Source of the DNA: Azorinus chamasolen
Taxonomy: Eukaryota > Mollusca > Bivalvia > Cardiida > Solecurtidae
Assembly: GCA_963576725.1 (NCBI GenBank)
Contig: OY755251.1
Location: forward strand, 35,159,619 to 35,223,618
Direction: 5' to 3'
DNA: 64,000 bases
In this document: piece by piece, positions 36,385-46,352 of the stretch
How the letters are laid out: each line of letters begins with the position of its first letter
How positions within the stretch are numbered: position 1 is the stretch's first letter
Notes under the pieces: model-generated
What the model was told of the DNA's origin: nothing
The model's database searches: none
The model's input: only the letters and a program-made list of their open reading frames with translations
Position numbers and translations under genes: made by a program

Positions 36385-36604
36385 TAACTTGAGACGCCGA
36401 GTCACTCGGCGTCGAGTCATTCGGCGTCGAGTCACTCGGCGTCGAGTCACTCGGCGTCGAGTCACTCGGCGTCTCTTCGGGATCCAAACAATTTGTCACT
36501 GTGGTTGTTTTTCAAACAAAATTGAAGAAAAATATAAAAACAAATGAAAAGTGCAGCAGACGAAAAAGTTATCAGACAACAAAAATTGTCAGCCAAAGAG
36601 TTAA
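36385..36604. mobile_element. PAL-E with amplified apex
   Basis: The left arm GAGACGCC and the right arm GGCGTCTCTTCGGGATCC bracket five 15-bp repeats (36399-36473). The right end CCAAAGAGTTAA matches the CAAAGAATTAA end of the intact PAL-E at 52475. A fragment with GTGTAACTCGGCGTCTCG lies on the other side of the PAL-D3 (36140-36186), so PAL-D3 may have landed in this PAL-E. Confidence 0.7.
36399..36473. repeat. Five 15-bp palindromic tandem repeats
   Basis: GAGTCACTCGGCGTC is repeated five times at exact 15-bp period, one copy with a C to T change. Each unit contains most of the PAL-E apex (CCGAGTCACTCGG), so the array is an expanded hairpin tip. Confidence 0.95.
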
Positions 36605-36736
36605 GCAGAGGTCATGTTTACAACGTAAGAAGGGTGAAACGCACACTTTCGCTGCCAAATACCGCCGTGTGGAAATCTTGTCCTCTGCTATTGCCTTCGT
36701 TTGTTTTCTTTCCAAAAAACCGCCACAGTATCACAT

Positions 36737-36838
36737 AGTTTGGATCCTGATGAGACACTGGGTTACTCGACCTGGCATCTGGATCTAGACTGTTTACATA
36801 GGTAATCAAAGATGCATCATTGGCAGTGAAATAGTTAA
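36737..36838. mobile_element. PAL-E, right portion
   Basis: AGTTTGGATCCTGATGAGAC and ATCTGGATCTAGACTG are the arms round GGGTTACTCGACC. It ends near GTGAAATAGTTAA. Confidence 0.6.
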
Positions 36839-36839
36839 C

Positions 36840-37182
36840 ATGGCCAAGCAAAGCTGTTTTAATGTACATTTCTCCAAGTGCTACATTTTATGAACTATTT
36901 ACTGGAAACATGCGGAAATAAAATTTGATATTTATCCCATTGGCAGTAACAATTCGCTATCAATGTAGCAGACATATTGTTAAATTAAGCAGGGAGGATT
37001 TTTCCAGCATTCAAGCACATTCCCTGTGGGCACTGGCTGATAGAGCTTTCTGATATTGAAATCTCCCCCGTTCGTTACAAAATGCCGCCATTGTCTCCCC
37101 ACAAAAATCCCAGATAGAGGTCTGAGAATGCCATTGCAGCCTGGCTGCTTGTTGCTGCAAAGTCGTTTCTTGAAAAAGTACC
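36840..37182. other. Unassigned stretch
   Basis: No family recognised. A 69-codon minus frame covers 37011-37220 but runs into PAL-C and has no recognisable motif. Confidence 0.45.
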
Positions 37183-37367
37183 GAGGTCCAGATAAGATAT
37201 GTAAATCTAAACATTTTCAACAGTAGCCGCTTTACTTCTCCTCCAAACCTATACTGTGACCACTCTTTAGACTCTTCGAGACGATTCTAAAGAGTGGTCA
37301 CAGTATATGGTTTGGTGAAGAAATCACGATTTTAGTACTTGGGTACCCACCTGTATCTGTAACTCTG
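37183..37367. mobile_element. PAL-C, complete
   Basis: It starts GAGGTCCAGATAAGATATG and ends GTATCTGTAACTCTG. The palindrome (37234-37323) has a few bases missing from the left inner arm (TTTAGACTCTTCG). Confidence 0.85.
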
Positions 37368-37478
37368 ATTTACAAATATCACGTTTTCATAAACTACATG
37401 TATATACAAGGTTCATATATACACACAACAGATGTTTGCTTGACTATTTCCTTATGTTGCTGCTACTATATGAGAAGA

Positions 37479-38558
37479 GATACGATCTAGGTCAGGTTTG
37501 AACATTCCACAGGGCTGCAGATAAGATACATGTGTATGTATTGATCTAGGTCAGATTTGAGCATTTTACAGGGCTGTAGGTAAGATACTGATCTAGGTCA
37601 GATTTGAGCATTTCACATGACTGTAGATAAGATATGCACTGATCTATATCAGGTCTTAGCATTTCACATGACTGTAGATAAGACATGTATTGATCTATGT
37701 CAGGCATTAGCATTTCACATGATTGCAGATAAGATATGCCCTGATCTATGTCAGGTCTTAGCATTTCACATGGCTGTAGATGAGATATGCGCTGATCTAG
37801 GCGAGGCTTGAGTATTTCACAGGACTGTAGAGAAGATATGCGCTGATCTAGGCCAGGCATGAACATTTCACAGGGATGTAGAGAAGATATGCGCTGATCT
37901 AGGCCAGGCCTGAGCATTTCACAGGACTGTAGAGAAGATATGCGCTGATCTAGATCAGGCCTGAGCATTTCACAGGCATGTAGAGAAGATATGCGCTGAT
38001 CTAGGCGAGGCCTGAGCATTTCACAGGACTGTAGAGAAGGTATGCGCTGATCTAGGCCAGGCATGAGCATTTCACAGGGATGTAGATAAGATATGTGCTG
38101 ATCTAGACCAGGCATGAGCATTTCACAGGGATGTAGAGAAGATATGCGCTGATCTAGGCCAGGTCTGAGCATTTCACAGGGATGTAGATAAGATATGTGC
38201 TGATCTAGGCCAGGTCTGGGCATTTCACAGGGATGTAGAGAAGATATGTGCTGATCTAGACCAGGTCTGAGCATTTCACAGGGATGTAGAGAAGATATGT
38301 GCTGATCTAGGCCAGGTCTGAGCATTTCACAGGGATGTAGAGAAGATATGTGCTGGTCTAGGCCAGGTCTGAGCATTTCACAGGGATGTAGAGAAGATAT
38401 GTGCTGGTCTAGGCCAGGTCTGAGCATTTCACAGGGATGTAGAGAAGATATGTGCTGATCTAGGCCAGGTCTGAGCATTTCACAGGGATGTAGAGAAGAT
38501 ATGTGCTGATCTAGGCCAGGTCTGAGCATTTCACAGGGGTGTAGAGAAGATAGGTACT
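37479..38558. repeat. 51-bp satellite array
   Basis: About 21 monomers of 51 bp contain GCTGATCTAGGCCAGG, CTGAGCATTTCACAGG and ATGTAGAGAAGATATG. The right half (about 38200-38540) is almost uniform and the left end is diverged. The period of 51 gives a 341-codon minus-strand frame of 17-residue repeats, which I regard as an artefact. The segment GGCTGTAGATAAGATA in the older monomers resembles the PAL-C end AGCTACAGATAAGATG. Confidence 0.95.
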
Positions 38559-38690
38559 TATCTTCCAACACCTCTTATTTCTCTGCCAAACCCTATTTTC
38601 TTGCTACTCATCAGAATATACTCTCCGAAGCGATTCTAATGAGTAGCAGCAAGATCGAGATTGGTGGAAAACTATAAGACTTATCTTACT
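38559..38690. mobile_element. PAL-C variant directly after the satellite
   Basis: CTTATTTCTCTGCCAAACCC and AGATCGAGATTGGTGG flank a palindrome with centre CTCTCCGAAGCGATTC. It abuts the last satellite monomer. Confidence 0.7.
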
Positions 38691-38698
38691 TAGATTTA

Positions 38699-38933
38699 TT
38701 AACCCTATACTCCATAAATATGCCTTGGCAAACAGAAAAGACCCAGATCAGACGGCTCCTGTAGGAGTCGTCTGATCAGGGTCTGCTCTGTTGTTTAGGA
38801 AATGATATAGATAGGATTGTATAGTTTCGACCATGGCCAAACGTTCACGTGTTCATGTGCAATTATAAAACAAATACTCTTTTTAATATTTATAAGTGTA
38901 ATTATTTCTTAAATGAATATTCATGGAGTAATG
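38699..38933. mobile_element. PAL-A (A1)
   Basis: It starts TTAACCCTATACTCCATAAA and ends ATTCATGGAGTAATG. The palindrome (38728-38795) has apex CTCCTGTAGGAG. Confidence 0.85.
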
Positions 38934-39016
38934 TATGTGCTAATTACATCTCTATATACGCATCGGAATTATTTTCATGCATATACAATGTAGCTATGGT
39001 TGTTGCTACATACATA

Positions 39017-39178
39017 TTAACCCATTTGCTCCCGGTGGATTCTTCCATGCTTATATATTGGATTACTCCAATTTTTTTTTATCTAAGGGGTGCATTGCCT
39101 AAATTTTCAATTGCGTTTTGTTTATATTGGTATTCCTATCAGCAAACAGTGTAGACTATGATCAGACGCCGCATTATG
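39017..39178. mobile_element. PAL-F, left half
   Basis: It starts TTAACCCATTTGCTCCC. The palindrome left arm (GCAAACAGTGTAGACTATG to ACGCCGCATTATGC) breaks at the apex and passes into a 32-bp piece of PAL-A1 (TTTGGCAGACACTGTAGAAT). Confidence 0.8.
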
Positions 39179-39209
39179 CTTTGGCAGACACTGTAGAATC
39201 ATATCTATA

Positions 39210-39438
39210 TTAAACCTTTCGGCGCCAAATTTCTAATTGTCGTCTGCAATCAAATTTTGTTAAATCATTCGGTAAAATAAGGAAATAAGATAAATAAATG
39301 CAAACTATATATAGAAATAGAGTTTGAGACAAATAGAGAAGTCCCTAATCAGACGCCGTCTTAAAAAGGCGGCGTCTGATCTGGGACTGCACTATTTGTC
39401 GTGGTGCATTTATGCGACATCGGCGGTGAAAGGGCTAA
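39210..39438. mobile_element. PAL-G, type copy
   Basis: It starts TTAAACCTTTCGGCGCC and ends CGGCGGTGAAAGGGCTAA. The palindrome (39327-39400) has arms GACAAATAGAGAAGTCCC and GGGACTGCACTATTTGTC and apex CCGTCTTAAAAAGGCGG. As at 31851 it follows the PAL-A1 sequence ATATCTATAT. Confidence 0.88.
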
Positions 39439-39512
39439 CTCAGCTAATAGCCATGCATGATATCAATATCTGTTAGTAGAAAACTCATCAGGTACAGTGT
39501 CAAAAAAACTTA

Positions 39513-39693
39513 GTGCCAAACAGCTTGGAACCTATTTGGGTCGAGTTACTCGGTGTCTGATCTTGGTCAATGTTGTTATGTCATCATCAAACAGAGCAGA
39601 CCCTGATCAGACGGCTCCTATAGGAGCCGTTTGATCTGGGTCTACTCTGTTTGCAAAGGTGTAGAAAGGCGTATTTATCGAGTAAAGGGTTAA
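39513..39693. mobile_element. PAL-E core joined to PAL-A right half
   Basis: PAL-E arms (CCAAACAGCTTGGAACC, GTCGAGTTACTCGGTGTC) are followed by a PAL-A palindrome (39587-39654, apex GGCTCCTATAGGAGCC) and a normal PAL-A1 end, CGAGTAAAGGGTTAA. The PAL-A left half is missing. Confidence 0.75.
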
Positions 39694-39702
39694 AAGTCAA
39701 AT

Positions 39703-39795
39703 TATTTCTACTTTAAACCCATAGCTGGGACTACTTTTTGAGACCATTCTAATTTGTAGGGACAGAACTACTATAGATTTGCTTGAGAAATGAAG
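39703..39795. mobile_element. PAL-C variant, degenerate
   Basis: ATTTCTACTTTAAACCCATA and ATAGATTTGCTTGAGAAAT form a weak outer pair. The centre has TTTTTGAGACCATTCTAAT. Confidence 0.45.
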
Positions 39796-39908
39796 AAAGA
39801 ATTTTTAAAAATATTTAGTTCACCCTCATTTTACCATATACAATATGGTTCTATGACAACACACTATGCCACAATACAGAGTTTGTGTTTTAGTCAGTTT
39901 TTCTTAAC

Positions 39909-40050
39909 CTTCTTGCCGCCAAAATAAACCGCTTTCTTCTGGTTTCAAAGCGAATATTTCTTTCATTTCTGTTAAAACGTAGAATGCCGAACAGTGTTAG
40001 ACATTGGTGCAAAAGTTATCAAAGATTTGCCTATGGCGGCAAATGCGTCT
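39909..40050. mobile_element. Possible small TTAA element with TTGCCGCC ends
   Basis: TTAACCTTCTTGCCGCC on the left and GGCGGCAAATGCG about 120 bp away suggest terminal inverted repeats. The TTAA plus CC start fits the other families. There is only one copy, so this is tentative. Confidence 0.35.
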
Positions 40051-40229
40051 AGTACATTAAATGCAAATCATCAGGAAAAATAATTTGAGACATTCTGCTA
40101 TTTCACCATAACGCTCAATTAGGTTACAGTACCCTTCAACGCTATCTAGATTTTTTTCAAATAGGTTAAATTCCCAAATCGAACAGGTTAGGCTGACCGT
40201 GAATATTTAAAGTCGTTATTTTTAAGAAA

Positions 40230-40294
40230 AGTGCAATATGACAAACAGTGCAGACTCTGATGAGAGCCCTCTGATATGGGTCTACACTTTTTGC
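40230..40294. mobile_element. PAL-F/A-like palindrome
   Basis: GACAAACAGTGCAGACTCTG pairs with ATATGGGTCTACACTTTTTG round AGAGCCCTCT. The ends are not identified. Confidence 0.5.
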
Positions 40295-40436
40295 AAAATA
40301 CATTAGTGCCTCATTTCCCGCATTGCACGGGTTATCCCTTACAACGCTGTGAAGAAATAACATTTTTCCAAAGTTGGAACTGATCAATTTTGACGACATC
40401 CGATTGGTCTCAGCTTTTTGACACTACCGACCGAGT

Positions 40437-40508
40437 GTCAAATAGTTTGGATCCTGATGAAACCTCGAGGTAATCGACACCTGCTCTGGATCCAGGCTGC
40501 TTACAAAA
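40437..40508. mobile_element. PAL-E palindrome, degenerate
   Basis: GTCAAATAGTTTGGATCC and CTGGATCCAGGCTGC are the arms. The apex is CCTCGAGGTAATCGA. AAAATTCCATTTAAGTCGC-like blocks repeat just after. Confidence 0.6.
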
Positions 40509-40623
40509 TTCCATTTAAGTCGCACTAACAAAATTCCATTTACGTCGCTCCATTTAAGTAGCGGTGTATATATTAAAATCCTGATAGTTCGAGCACTACA
40601 AATTTATGATTACCGATCCGTAT

Positions 40624-40718
40624 GGCAGGTGGCAGCTTAATGCAGGGCGAAAGTCATACAGAAAGCTCCTCTAGGAACTTTCTGTATGACTTTCATCCTG
40701 CATTAAGGAGCCACCTGC
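40624..40718. mobile_element. PAL-D1 core without ends
   Basis: GCAGGTGGCAGCTTAATGC pairs almost perfectly with GCATTAAGGAGCCACCTGC. The apex is CTCCTCTAGGAA. Neither terminal repeat is present, so the hairpin stands alone. Confidence 0.85.
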
Positions 40719-40885
40719 ATAAAAACTTCTCAAAATTTTCATTATTAAGAACTTCGAACAATCGAGTTTCGACTGTAAATCTTAAAGCATATTCTAATGT
40801 TGGCTTTAGTTGTAAGCCATTCGACTGCAATCCCAGTGCGTTATTATTGACTTAATTTCTCATCCAAACATTATGAATGGTGCAC

Positions 40886-41030
40886 ACAGTAAAACAAACT
40901 GCAAACCAGGCTTGGAGTAAAGAAGAAATTTGAAATTCGTAGACAAACGACTGCTTAATGCATAGTGAAAGTCACGGAGAAAGCTCTTTTTGGGAGCTTT
41001 CAGCACGGGTTTATGTCACGTCTTAAGCGT
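40886..41030. mobile_element. PAL-D, partial
   Basis: It starts CAGTAAAACAAACTGC. The core has CGACTGCTTAATGCATAG and AGAAAGCTCTTTTTGGG then AGCTTTCAGCACG. The right end runs into the next PAL-A. Confidence 0.6.
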
Positions 41031-41482
41031 TTACTCTATTAACACGCCATTGTACGTCTTTGTAAACAGAGTAGACTAAGATCAAACTATTCCTTCAAGA
41101 GCTGTCTGATCAGGTGCTGCTTTGTTTGCTTGTGGAGTAATATAAATGTAGATACGATTCTAGAGTTTCTGCCATGGCCAAACTTTCCTGTGTTCATGTA
41201 CGAGTATAACAAAATAATCTAATACATGATCTTGAACTACAGATAACAGTGTGTACCCAAATACTAAATTCGCCATTTCTCCACCAAACCCCATAGTGTG
41301 ACCACTCTTTAGAATCGTCTCGAAGAGACGATTCTAAAGAGTGGTCATACTATAGAGTTTGGTGGAGAAATAAAGGAGCTATTGTTTAAAATGTTAAACT
41401 TTACGCATCTTATCTGGAGCTCTGATTATTAAGCATACTGTCATGAGTTCCGACATGAATATGCATAAAGTAAAAGGTCAAC
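41028..41482. mobile_element. PAL-A1 host with nested PAL-C
   Basis: The left part has the palindrome (41061-41129) and GAGTTTCTGCCATGGCC. It is interrupted near TAATACATGATC and resumes after 41424 with TGTCATGAGTTCCGACATG. It ends ATAAAGTAAAAGGTCAA. Confidence 0.8.
41233..41424. mobile_element. PAL-C inserted in PAL-A1
   Basis: It runs from TGAACTACAGATAACAG to TTATCTGGAGCTCTG. The palindrome (41275-41371) has perfect centre CGTCTCGAAGAGACG. Confidence 0.88.
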
Positions 41483-41530
41483 GATCACCATTGATACTGA
41501 TTTGAAGGTCACGTAGACGGGTTTTGCTGT

Positions 41531-41794
41531 TTAACCCTTTACTTCATATAAACGCCATTCTGTGCCTTTGCAAACAGAGTAGACCCAGATCAGACGGCTC
41601 CTATAGGAGCAGCCTGATCAGGGTCTGCTCTGTTTACTCATGGAATAATATAGATCTGATTCTACTTTTCTCCGCCGTGACAAAAGCGTTCTGTGTTAAA
41701 ACGCCATTTTTTAAAAATAATCTAATTATAGTATTCATTATGTTGTTATTATGTTGATATTTCTTACATGAATATTCATGGAGTAATGGGTTAA
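41531..41794. mobile_element. PAL-A (A1), complete
   Basis: It runs from TTAACCCTTTACTTCATAT to GGAGTAATGGGTTAA. The palindrome is at 41570-41637. Confidence 0.92.
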
Positions 41795-41821
41795 TGTATC
41801 ATAGATAATAAAATATAGTTA

Positions 41822-42104
41822 CAGTGAAACCTCCATATCTCGAACATCGAGATAACTCGAGTTAAAAATTAAAAAAGTCGATGCCTTTCAAAATTTGTAA
41901 TACAAAATTGTTCTGAAATTGATCACCGCACATGTCTTATAAAATATGTGACAGCTTGGTGCAGGTCGCAAGTAATACTAAGAGCTCCTACAGAAGCGTT
42001 CAATATTAACTCCGACCTGCATTAAGCTATCACACCGAGAATGTTTATAAGTTAGAAAATAGAAATAGGCAGACTCGAAATCCCGTTATCTCGAAGTGCA
42101 TTGT
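41822..42104. mobile_element. PAL-D5, Tigger-like ends
   Basis: It starts CAGTGAAACCTCCATATCTC and ends TTATCTCGAAGTGCATTG. The sub-terminal GAACATCGAGATAACTCGAG is self-complementary. The core has TGTGACAGCTTGGTGCAGG and AGAGCTCCTACAGAAGC. These ends are close to Tigger/pogo terminal repeats. Confidence 0.82.
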
Positions 42105-42174
42105 ATGGACTCTTACAGTCCGATATATTGATATTCCACCGTATCTCGTCATTTGTAGAAATCATAGCAATTGT

Positions 42175-42407
42175 TTAACCCTTTCCCTGGTGAATCGTCA
42201 TGTAGGAAAAAATGACTTCATTTATATTACTAAAGTTATTTTTTGTAATGGCATATGAACACATGCCATTTTGGCTCAGACAGAAGCTGTAGAATCAGAT
42301 CTATATTACACCATACGCAAGCAGAGCAGACCCTATAGGAGCCGTCTGATCCGGGTCTACACTGTTTGCAGATGCGTCAAAATGCGCTTACATAAGGGAA
42401 ATGGTTA
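42175..42407. mobile_element. PAL-A holding the duplication breakpoint
   Basis: It runs from TTAACCCTTTCCCTGGTG to GGGAAATGGTTAA. The palindrome has lost its left apex arm (GCAGACCCTATAGGAGCCG). The 11-kb duplicated unit starts at 42311, about six bases before the palindrome. Confidence 0.88.
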
Positions 42408-43318
42408 ATATTTCACTATTTTCTGTACAATCTAGCTTCTTAACTTTCAACTAAAATGCATAATGCATACGCATGTACCGACAAAATGTTCAAGTAAAGC
42501 GATTTATAGGTCATACACAGGCTAATCTCCAACAAGTGGCAGATCACTCTCATGAATATGCATGGATGAATAAATTATTTTATTAGAGAAGACAACAAAC
42601 AGTGTTAACACACGCCATCGCCTCATTGCGATGCATGAAGCCGGGCCAAATCCCCAGTCATGCCGCTTAGCGCTATGGGACGCATAAAGCCCGGCAAAAT
42701 CCCCAGTCATGCCGCTCAGCGCTTTGGGACGCATAAAGCCGGGCCAAATCCCCAGTCATGCCGCTCAGCGGTTTGGGACGCATAAAGCCGGACCAAATCC
42801 CCCAATATTGCAGCTTAACGTTATTATCCTTTGAGAAACCAGTCATCTGCTCTTAGACTGAAGAAAAACAGAAACGTTTGTCTGTCGAAATTAACGGCTC
42901 TCCAAATGTAAGCATGCTGTGGAATGAAATGCTATGACTAAAGAGTTGATTACGCCTCGTAGAAATCAGTTTCACGAAACGCTTACAATTTCTAGACGTT
43001 TTACCCAAAATATTCGATCACTATGTCTTCGTTAACTGTCGATGTTTTATTTGCTGATGTCTGCAATTTTGTTTAATCACAAATATGTTTTGCTAGAAAC
43101 TCCAAGATTCGTTTGGAAGGTTGTTGTTTAACATCACTTCATTCAGTTCACGTGTAAAGTAAATAACAAGCAACGCACGATGTTTTAGCTCATGTCGAGC
43201 CCTGTTACACAAAGGTCTGCAAACCTGGCTACTTATGAGCCGAATAGAAATGTAGTGCGGTTTTTCCATCATGCACAGCTACGTGTTTTCACACATTTTT
43301 TTAACGAAATGACATTGG
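42408..43318. other. Mostly unique sequence within the duplication
   Basis: Apart from the 49-bp minisatellite below I see no known family. A 70-codon minus frame (42522-42734) is made of the minisatellite. The same holds for 53446-54356 in copy 2. Confidence 0.5.
42624..42806. repeat. 49-bp minisatellite, about 3.5 units (copy 2: 53661-53843)
   Basis: The unit GGGACGCATAAAGCCGGG then CCAAATCCCCAGTCATGC and CGCTCAGCG recurs at a 49-bp period and is clearly GC-richer than its surroundings. Confidence 0.92.
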
Positions 43319-43663
43319 AATACAAATAGTGCAGACCCTGATGCGATGGCTCTTAAAATCAGAAGGCTTATCTAGGAGCCCTCTGGGCTGTATCTGCACT
43401 ACAGTAAACACCCTCTAAACCGCACGTTTAATTTAATATAAATATCAATCTTGGAGACAGGTGGCAGCTTAATGGGAGGGTGAAAGTCATGCAGAAAGCT
43501 CCGCTAGGACCCTCCATTAAGCAGCCACCTGCCTAAAAGGGTCTAAATTATTTTATACAAAAATTCGAGTGTTCCACCTTCAATATTTCATTATAACTCT
43601 TTTGTCCATGAAAATTCAGTAGGTATTAAAATTGGAATAAATATAGAACAGAGAAAGGGTTAA
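43319..43663. mobile_element. PAL-A-like remnant, PAL-D1 and PAL-A2 end (copy 2: 54358-54702)
   Basis: ACAAATAGTGCAGACCCTG to CTGTATCTGCACT is a decayed A-type palindrome. PAL-D1 follows at 43402 (CAGTAAACACCCTCTAAACC, GACAGGTGGCAGCTTAATGG) without its right end. From about 43571 a PAL-A2 end (TGTTCCACCTTCAATATTTC) runs to AGAGAAAGGGTTAA. Confidence 0.75.
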
Positions 43664-43955
43664 AGTTGTTTAAACATTCCTTTCAGATTTTGTTTGCAAT
43701 GGCTGGCAACAAGGTTCAATGCTTTTAAACCATCGTCTTGTCAGAATCCGCTGGCCAGATTTCAATAGAGTATGGTCGAAATGATCCTGTTTTGAAAGGT
43801 TGCCAATACTGTTCAAACCATATTGATGGGTCAAAACATGTCCGCCATTGGGTTGCAAGGTGTTTACAAATCGGCCTCTCTGAAACTACCAACCTGATTT
43901 CTGTGTACAGTAAAATCGCTCTAAACAGGAATTTAAACAGAGAATAATTTAGATA

Positions 43956-44160
43956 CAATGAAACCTCTCTATAGCGTCCACTAAACTACATCAAATATGT
44001 TGTGTTAAAGGCATGTGGCTTGTTAAAGCAAGGTGAGAGTAAAACAGAACGCTCCTATAGGAGCGTTCTGTTTTACTTTCAACTTTCTTTAAGCAGTCAC
44101 CTGCCCTAAATACCAACTAATTAACACAGTTTAGTGGTCGTTATAGAGAGGTTTTACTAT
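43956..44160. mobile_element. PAL-D3 (copy 2: 54995-55199)
   Basis: It starts CAATGAAACCTCTCTATAGC and ends TTATAGAGAGGTTTTACTA. The inner palindrome at 44040-44077 is perfect, arm GTAAAACAGAACGCTCC. In the left end copy 1 has GCGTCCAC and copy 2 GCGACCAC. Confidence 0.92.
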
Positions 44161-44167
44161 ATTTTTA

Positions 44168-44310
44168 AGCAGGCGGATGCTTAATTCAGGGTGAAAGCCA
44201 TGCAGAAAGAGTCCTCTTGGAGCTTTCTGCTTGACACTCAACCTGCATTAAGCTACCACCTGCCATACTGACCGGTATTGATACTAATTTGAACGTCCGG
44301 TTTAGAGGGA
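44168..44310. mobile_element. PAL-D1, right end present (copy 2: 55207-55349)
   Basis: GCAGGCGGATGCTTAATTC to GCATTAAGCTACCACCTGC is the core. The right end is GGTTTAGAGGGATGTA. The left terminal repeat has been lost next to PAL-D3. Confidence 0.75.
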
Positions 44311-44318
44311 TGTATAAC

Positions 44319-44546
44319 TTAACACATTACCCCCTAGTGACGCATTTTTGCGCCTCAATAAATTCACATTGTGAAACAATTGTGATAAATAGAACATTTG
44401 CTCCTATGGAGCAAATGCTCTATTTATCACAATGGTTTTAATACTACACAGTTCTAAAACTCCCCTTTTCTATAATTAATGCTCCTTTTCGGTAGATTAA
44501 TTAAAAAAAGGTTGGGTCTAAAACTAGCCTATGAGATAATGCGTTA
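44319..44546. mobile_element. PAL-B (copy 2: 55358-55586)
   Basis: It runs from TTAACACATTACCCCCTAG to GAGATAATGCGTTAA. The palindrome (44373-44439) has apex GCTCCTATGGAGC. Confidence 0.9.
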
Positions 44547-44548
44547 AT

Positions 44549-44712
44549 GTTCAATAAAACGATATTTCAATACAACGACACTGTCTGTGGGTACAACGAT
44601 ATTTCAATACAACGACACTTTTGGTGGGTACAACGATATTTCAATACAACGACACTGTGGGTACAACGAGATTTCAATACAACGACACTTTCTGTGTGAA
44701 CTTATGTAGTCG
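44549..44712. repeat. Tandem repeat, about 36-bp unit, 4 copies (copy 2: 55589-55756)
   Basis: ACGATATTTCAATACAACG with ACACTGTCTGTGGGTACA recurs four times. Copy 1 has lost four bases (CTGT) from the third unit relative to copy 2. Confidence 0.9.
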
Positions 44713-44811
44713 CTGTAACTAGAGCTGAATGTATATTGAAATTTACAAGAGTTTTTATTTTGAGGAAGTCCACTACCATAACTGATATTCGTAAATCAAC
44801 AAAGTCCCCGA

Positions 44812-45478
44812 TTCTAATGAGTAACAGCAAGTTAAGGTGAGAAATAAGAGTGTTGGTAGGTCAGGATATAAAAAAATCTACGACCCGGTTCTTCGTTCAT
44901 GCATTCCTGTATTTTGAATTCAAAACACACTGTAAGCTTTGATTGGCAATCGACCAACATTCTCAACTTTTGAACCAGAAACTGGCTACACCAGTCTTAT
45001 GAGTTTTTCTGACGCCGGAAGGCTTGTAAGAAATAATGTATCGAATACGAGCTATGCAGTGAAATGCTCTGAGTATTAAAGTGAAAAAGAAAATCACACA
45101 TATCTGCCATGTCCACATTAGTATATTCTAGCGAATGTAGTTTTCTTTTGTAAGGTAGATGATATAAAAATCGGTGTGGCTATAAAGCAGATACTACAGA
45201 TACTATTTAGATGGAGAGTTCATACGAAAACATCTGATATTGGTCTAAACATAGTTTGTCTTAATCCCTGTGTAGGTGCACACATAATGCTACAATTAAC
45301 TACCACTGCAATGAAGTGCCATCTGCAAAGGGTTTCGCCTACTACAATTACGTCAAAGGTTTTCATTAATTTAATTTGCCGTTTTCTGAAACAATTATCA
45401 CAGTATGAAATTATCACAGTACATTTTGATCCTGATAAGACACCTAGTTTCCCGACAAGTCTCATATAATATCTAAAC
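44812..45478. other. PAL-C variant trace and unique stretch
   Basis: CCGATTCTAATGAGTAACAG at 44812-44857 is a PAL-C-subfamily half arm. A 97-codon plus frame (45176-45469) and an 86-codon minus frame lie in the rest and are preserved in both duplicate copies. Neither is recognised. Confidence 0.4.
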
Positions 45479-45668
45479 AAGAGCTACAGGTACGAACCCA
45501 AAAATCGAAATCATCATTTCTCCACCAAACCCTATACTGTGACCACTCTTTAGAAACGTCTCGAAGAGACGATTCTAAAGAGTGGTCACAGTATAGGGTT
45601 TTTTGGTGGAGAAATAAAGGAGCTATCCTTGAATATGTTTGAATTTACACATCTTATCTGGACCTCTG
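45479..45668. mobile_element. PAL-C, complete (copy 2: 56523-56712)
   Basis: It starts AAGAGCTACAGGTACGAACC and ends TTATCTGGACCTCTG. The palindrome (45516-45615) is near perfect with CGTCTCGAAGAGACG. A PAL-C-subfamily left arm (ATTTCTCCACCAAAGCC) follows at 45748. Confidence 0.9.
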
Positions 45669-46112
45669 TAAATGTTTGTGAAGGTGAGCACAGAATAGTT
45701 CACCAGGGTTGTAGTACATGTAGTAGTTTAATTAAACTGTTTGCAATATTTCTCCACCAAAGCCTATCTTGCTGTAACTCATTAGAATAGCCGTGATCAA
45801 TACCCACCTTGTCTACAGCTCTTGCTTATGGCAGCGAAAGAGCTGAGGCATTATCATGGAACAGTATGCAGTGAATCCAATGCATAAATATGAAACATTA
45901 TCTGGCCAGGGACCACCAAATCACCTAGCGAGAATTCAGAGACGCTAATTTGATCAAGTCAGATCCGCTACGGTGTTGTAGAGACTTTTAAGACTTCATA
46001 ATCACAGGTCAGTGGAGAAACCTAGTTTACATTATGTACAACTACTGCCTAAGTGTAGCTAATTATTAGATCAGAAGATTTCAAATAATAGCTTTCCCGA
46101 CTGCAGTCTGCA

Positions 46113-46352
46113 GAACGTAATGTAGTGGGAAAGAAATGGTGTCAAGACAGTAGAACGTCATTTAGTAGGGAAGAAATGGTGTCAAGGCAGTAGAGCGTAA
46201 TTTAGTGGGAAAGAAATGGTGTCAATGCAGTAGAACATAATTTAGTGGGACAGAAATGGTGTCAAGGCAGTAGAACGTAATTTATTGGGAAAGGAATGGT
46301 GCCATGGCAGTAGAACGTAATTTGGTGGGAAAGAAATGGTGTCAAGGCAGTA
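46113..46352. repeat. 40-bp tandem repeat, 6 units (copy 2: 57150-57389)
   Basis: Each unit holds TTTAGTGGGAAAGAAATGG and TGTCAAGGCAGTAGAACG. The period is 40 bp. A seven-base TCTGCAG is present before the array in copy 1 but not in copy 2. Confidence 0.93.

Noticed and set aside
36095..36547. Frames rich in SDSTP or TRRRV repeats
   Set aside because: They are translations of the five 15-bp repeats in the PAL-E tip.
37546..38571. 341-codon minus-strand frame of 17-residue repeats, which could be read as a repeat protein
   Set aside because: It coincides with a 51-bp DNA satellite. There is no signal, start context or non-repeat domain, and left-edge monomers decay without coding constraint.
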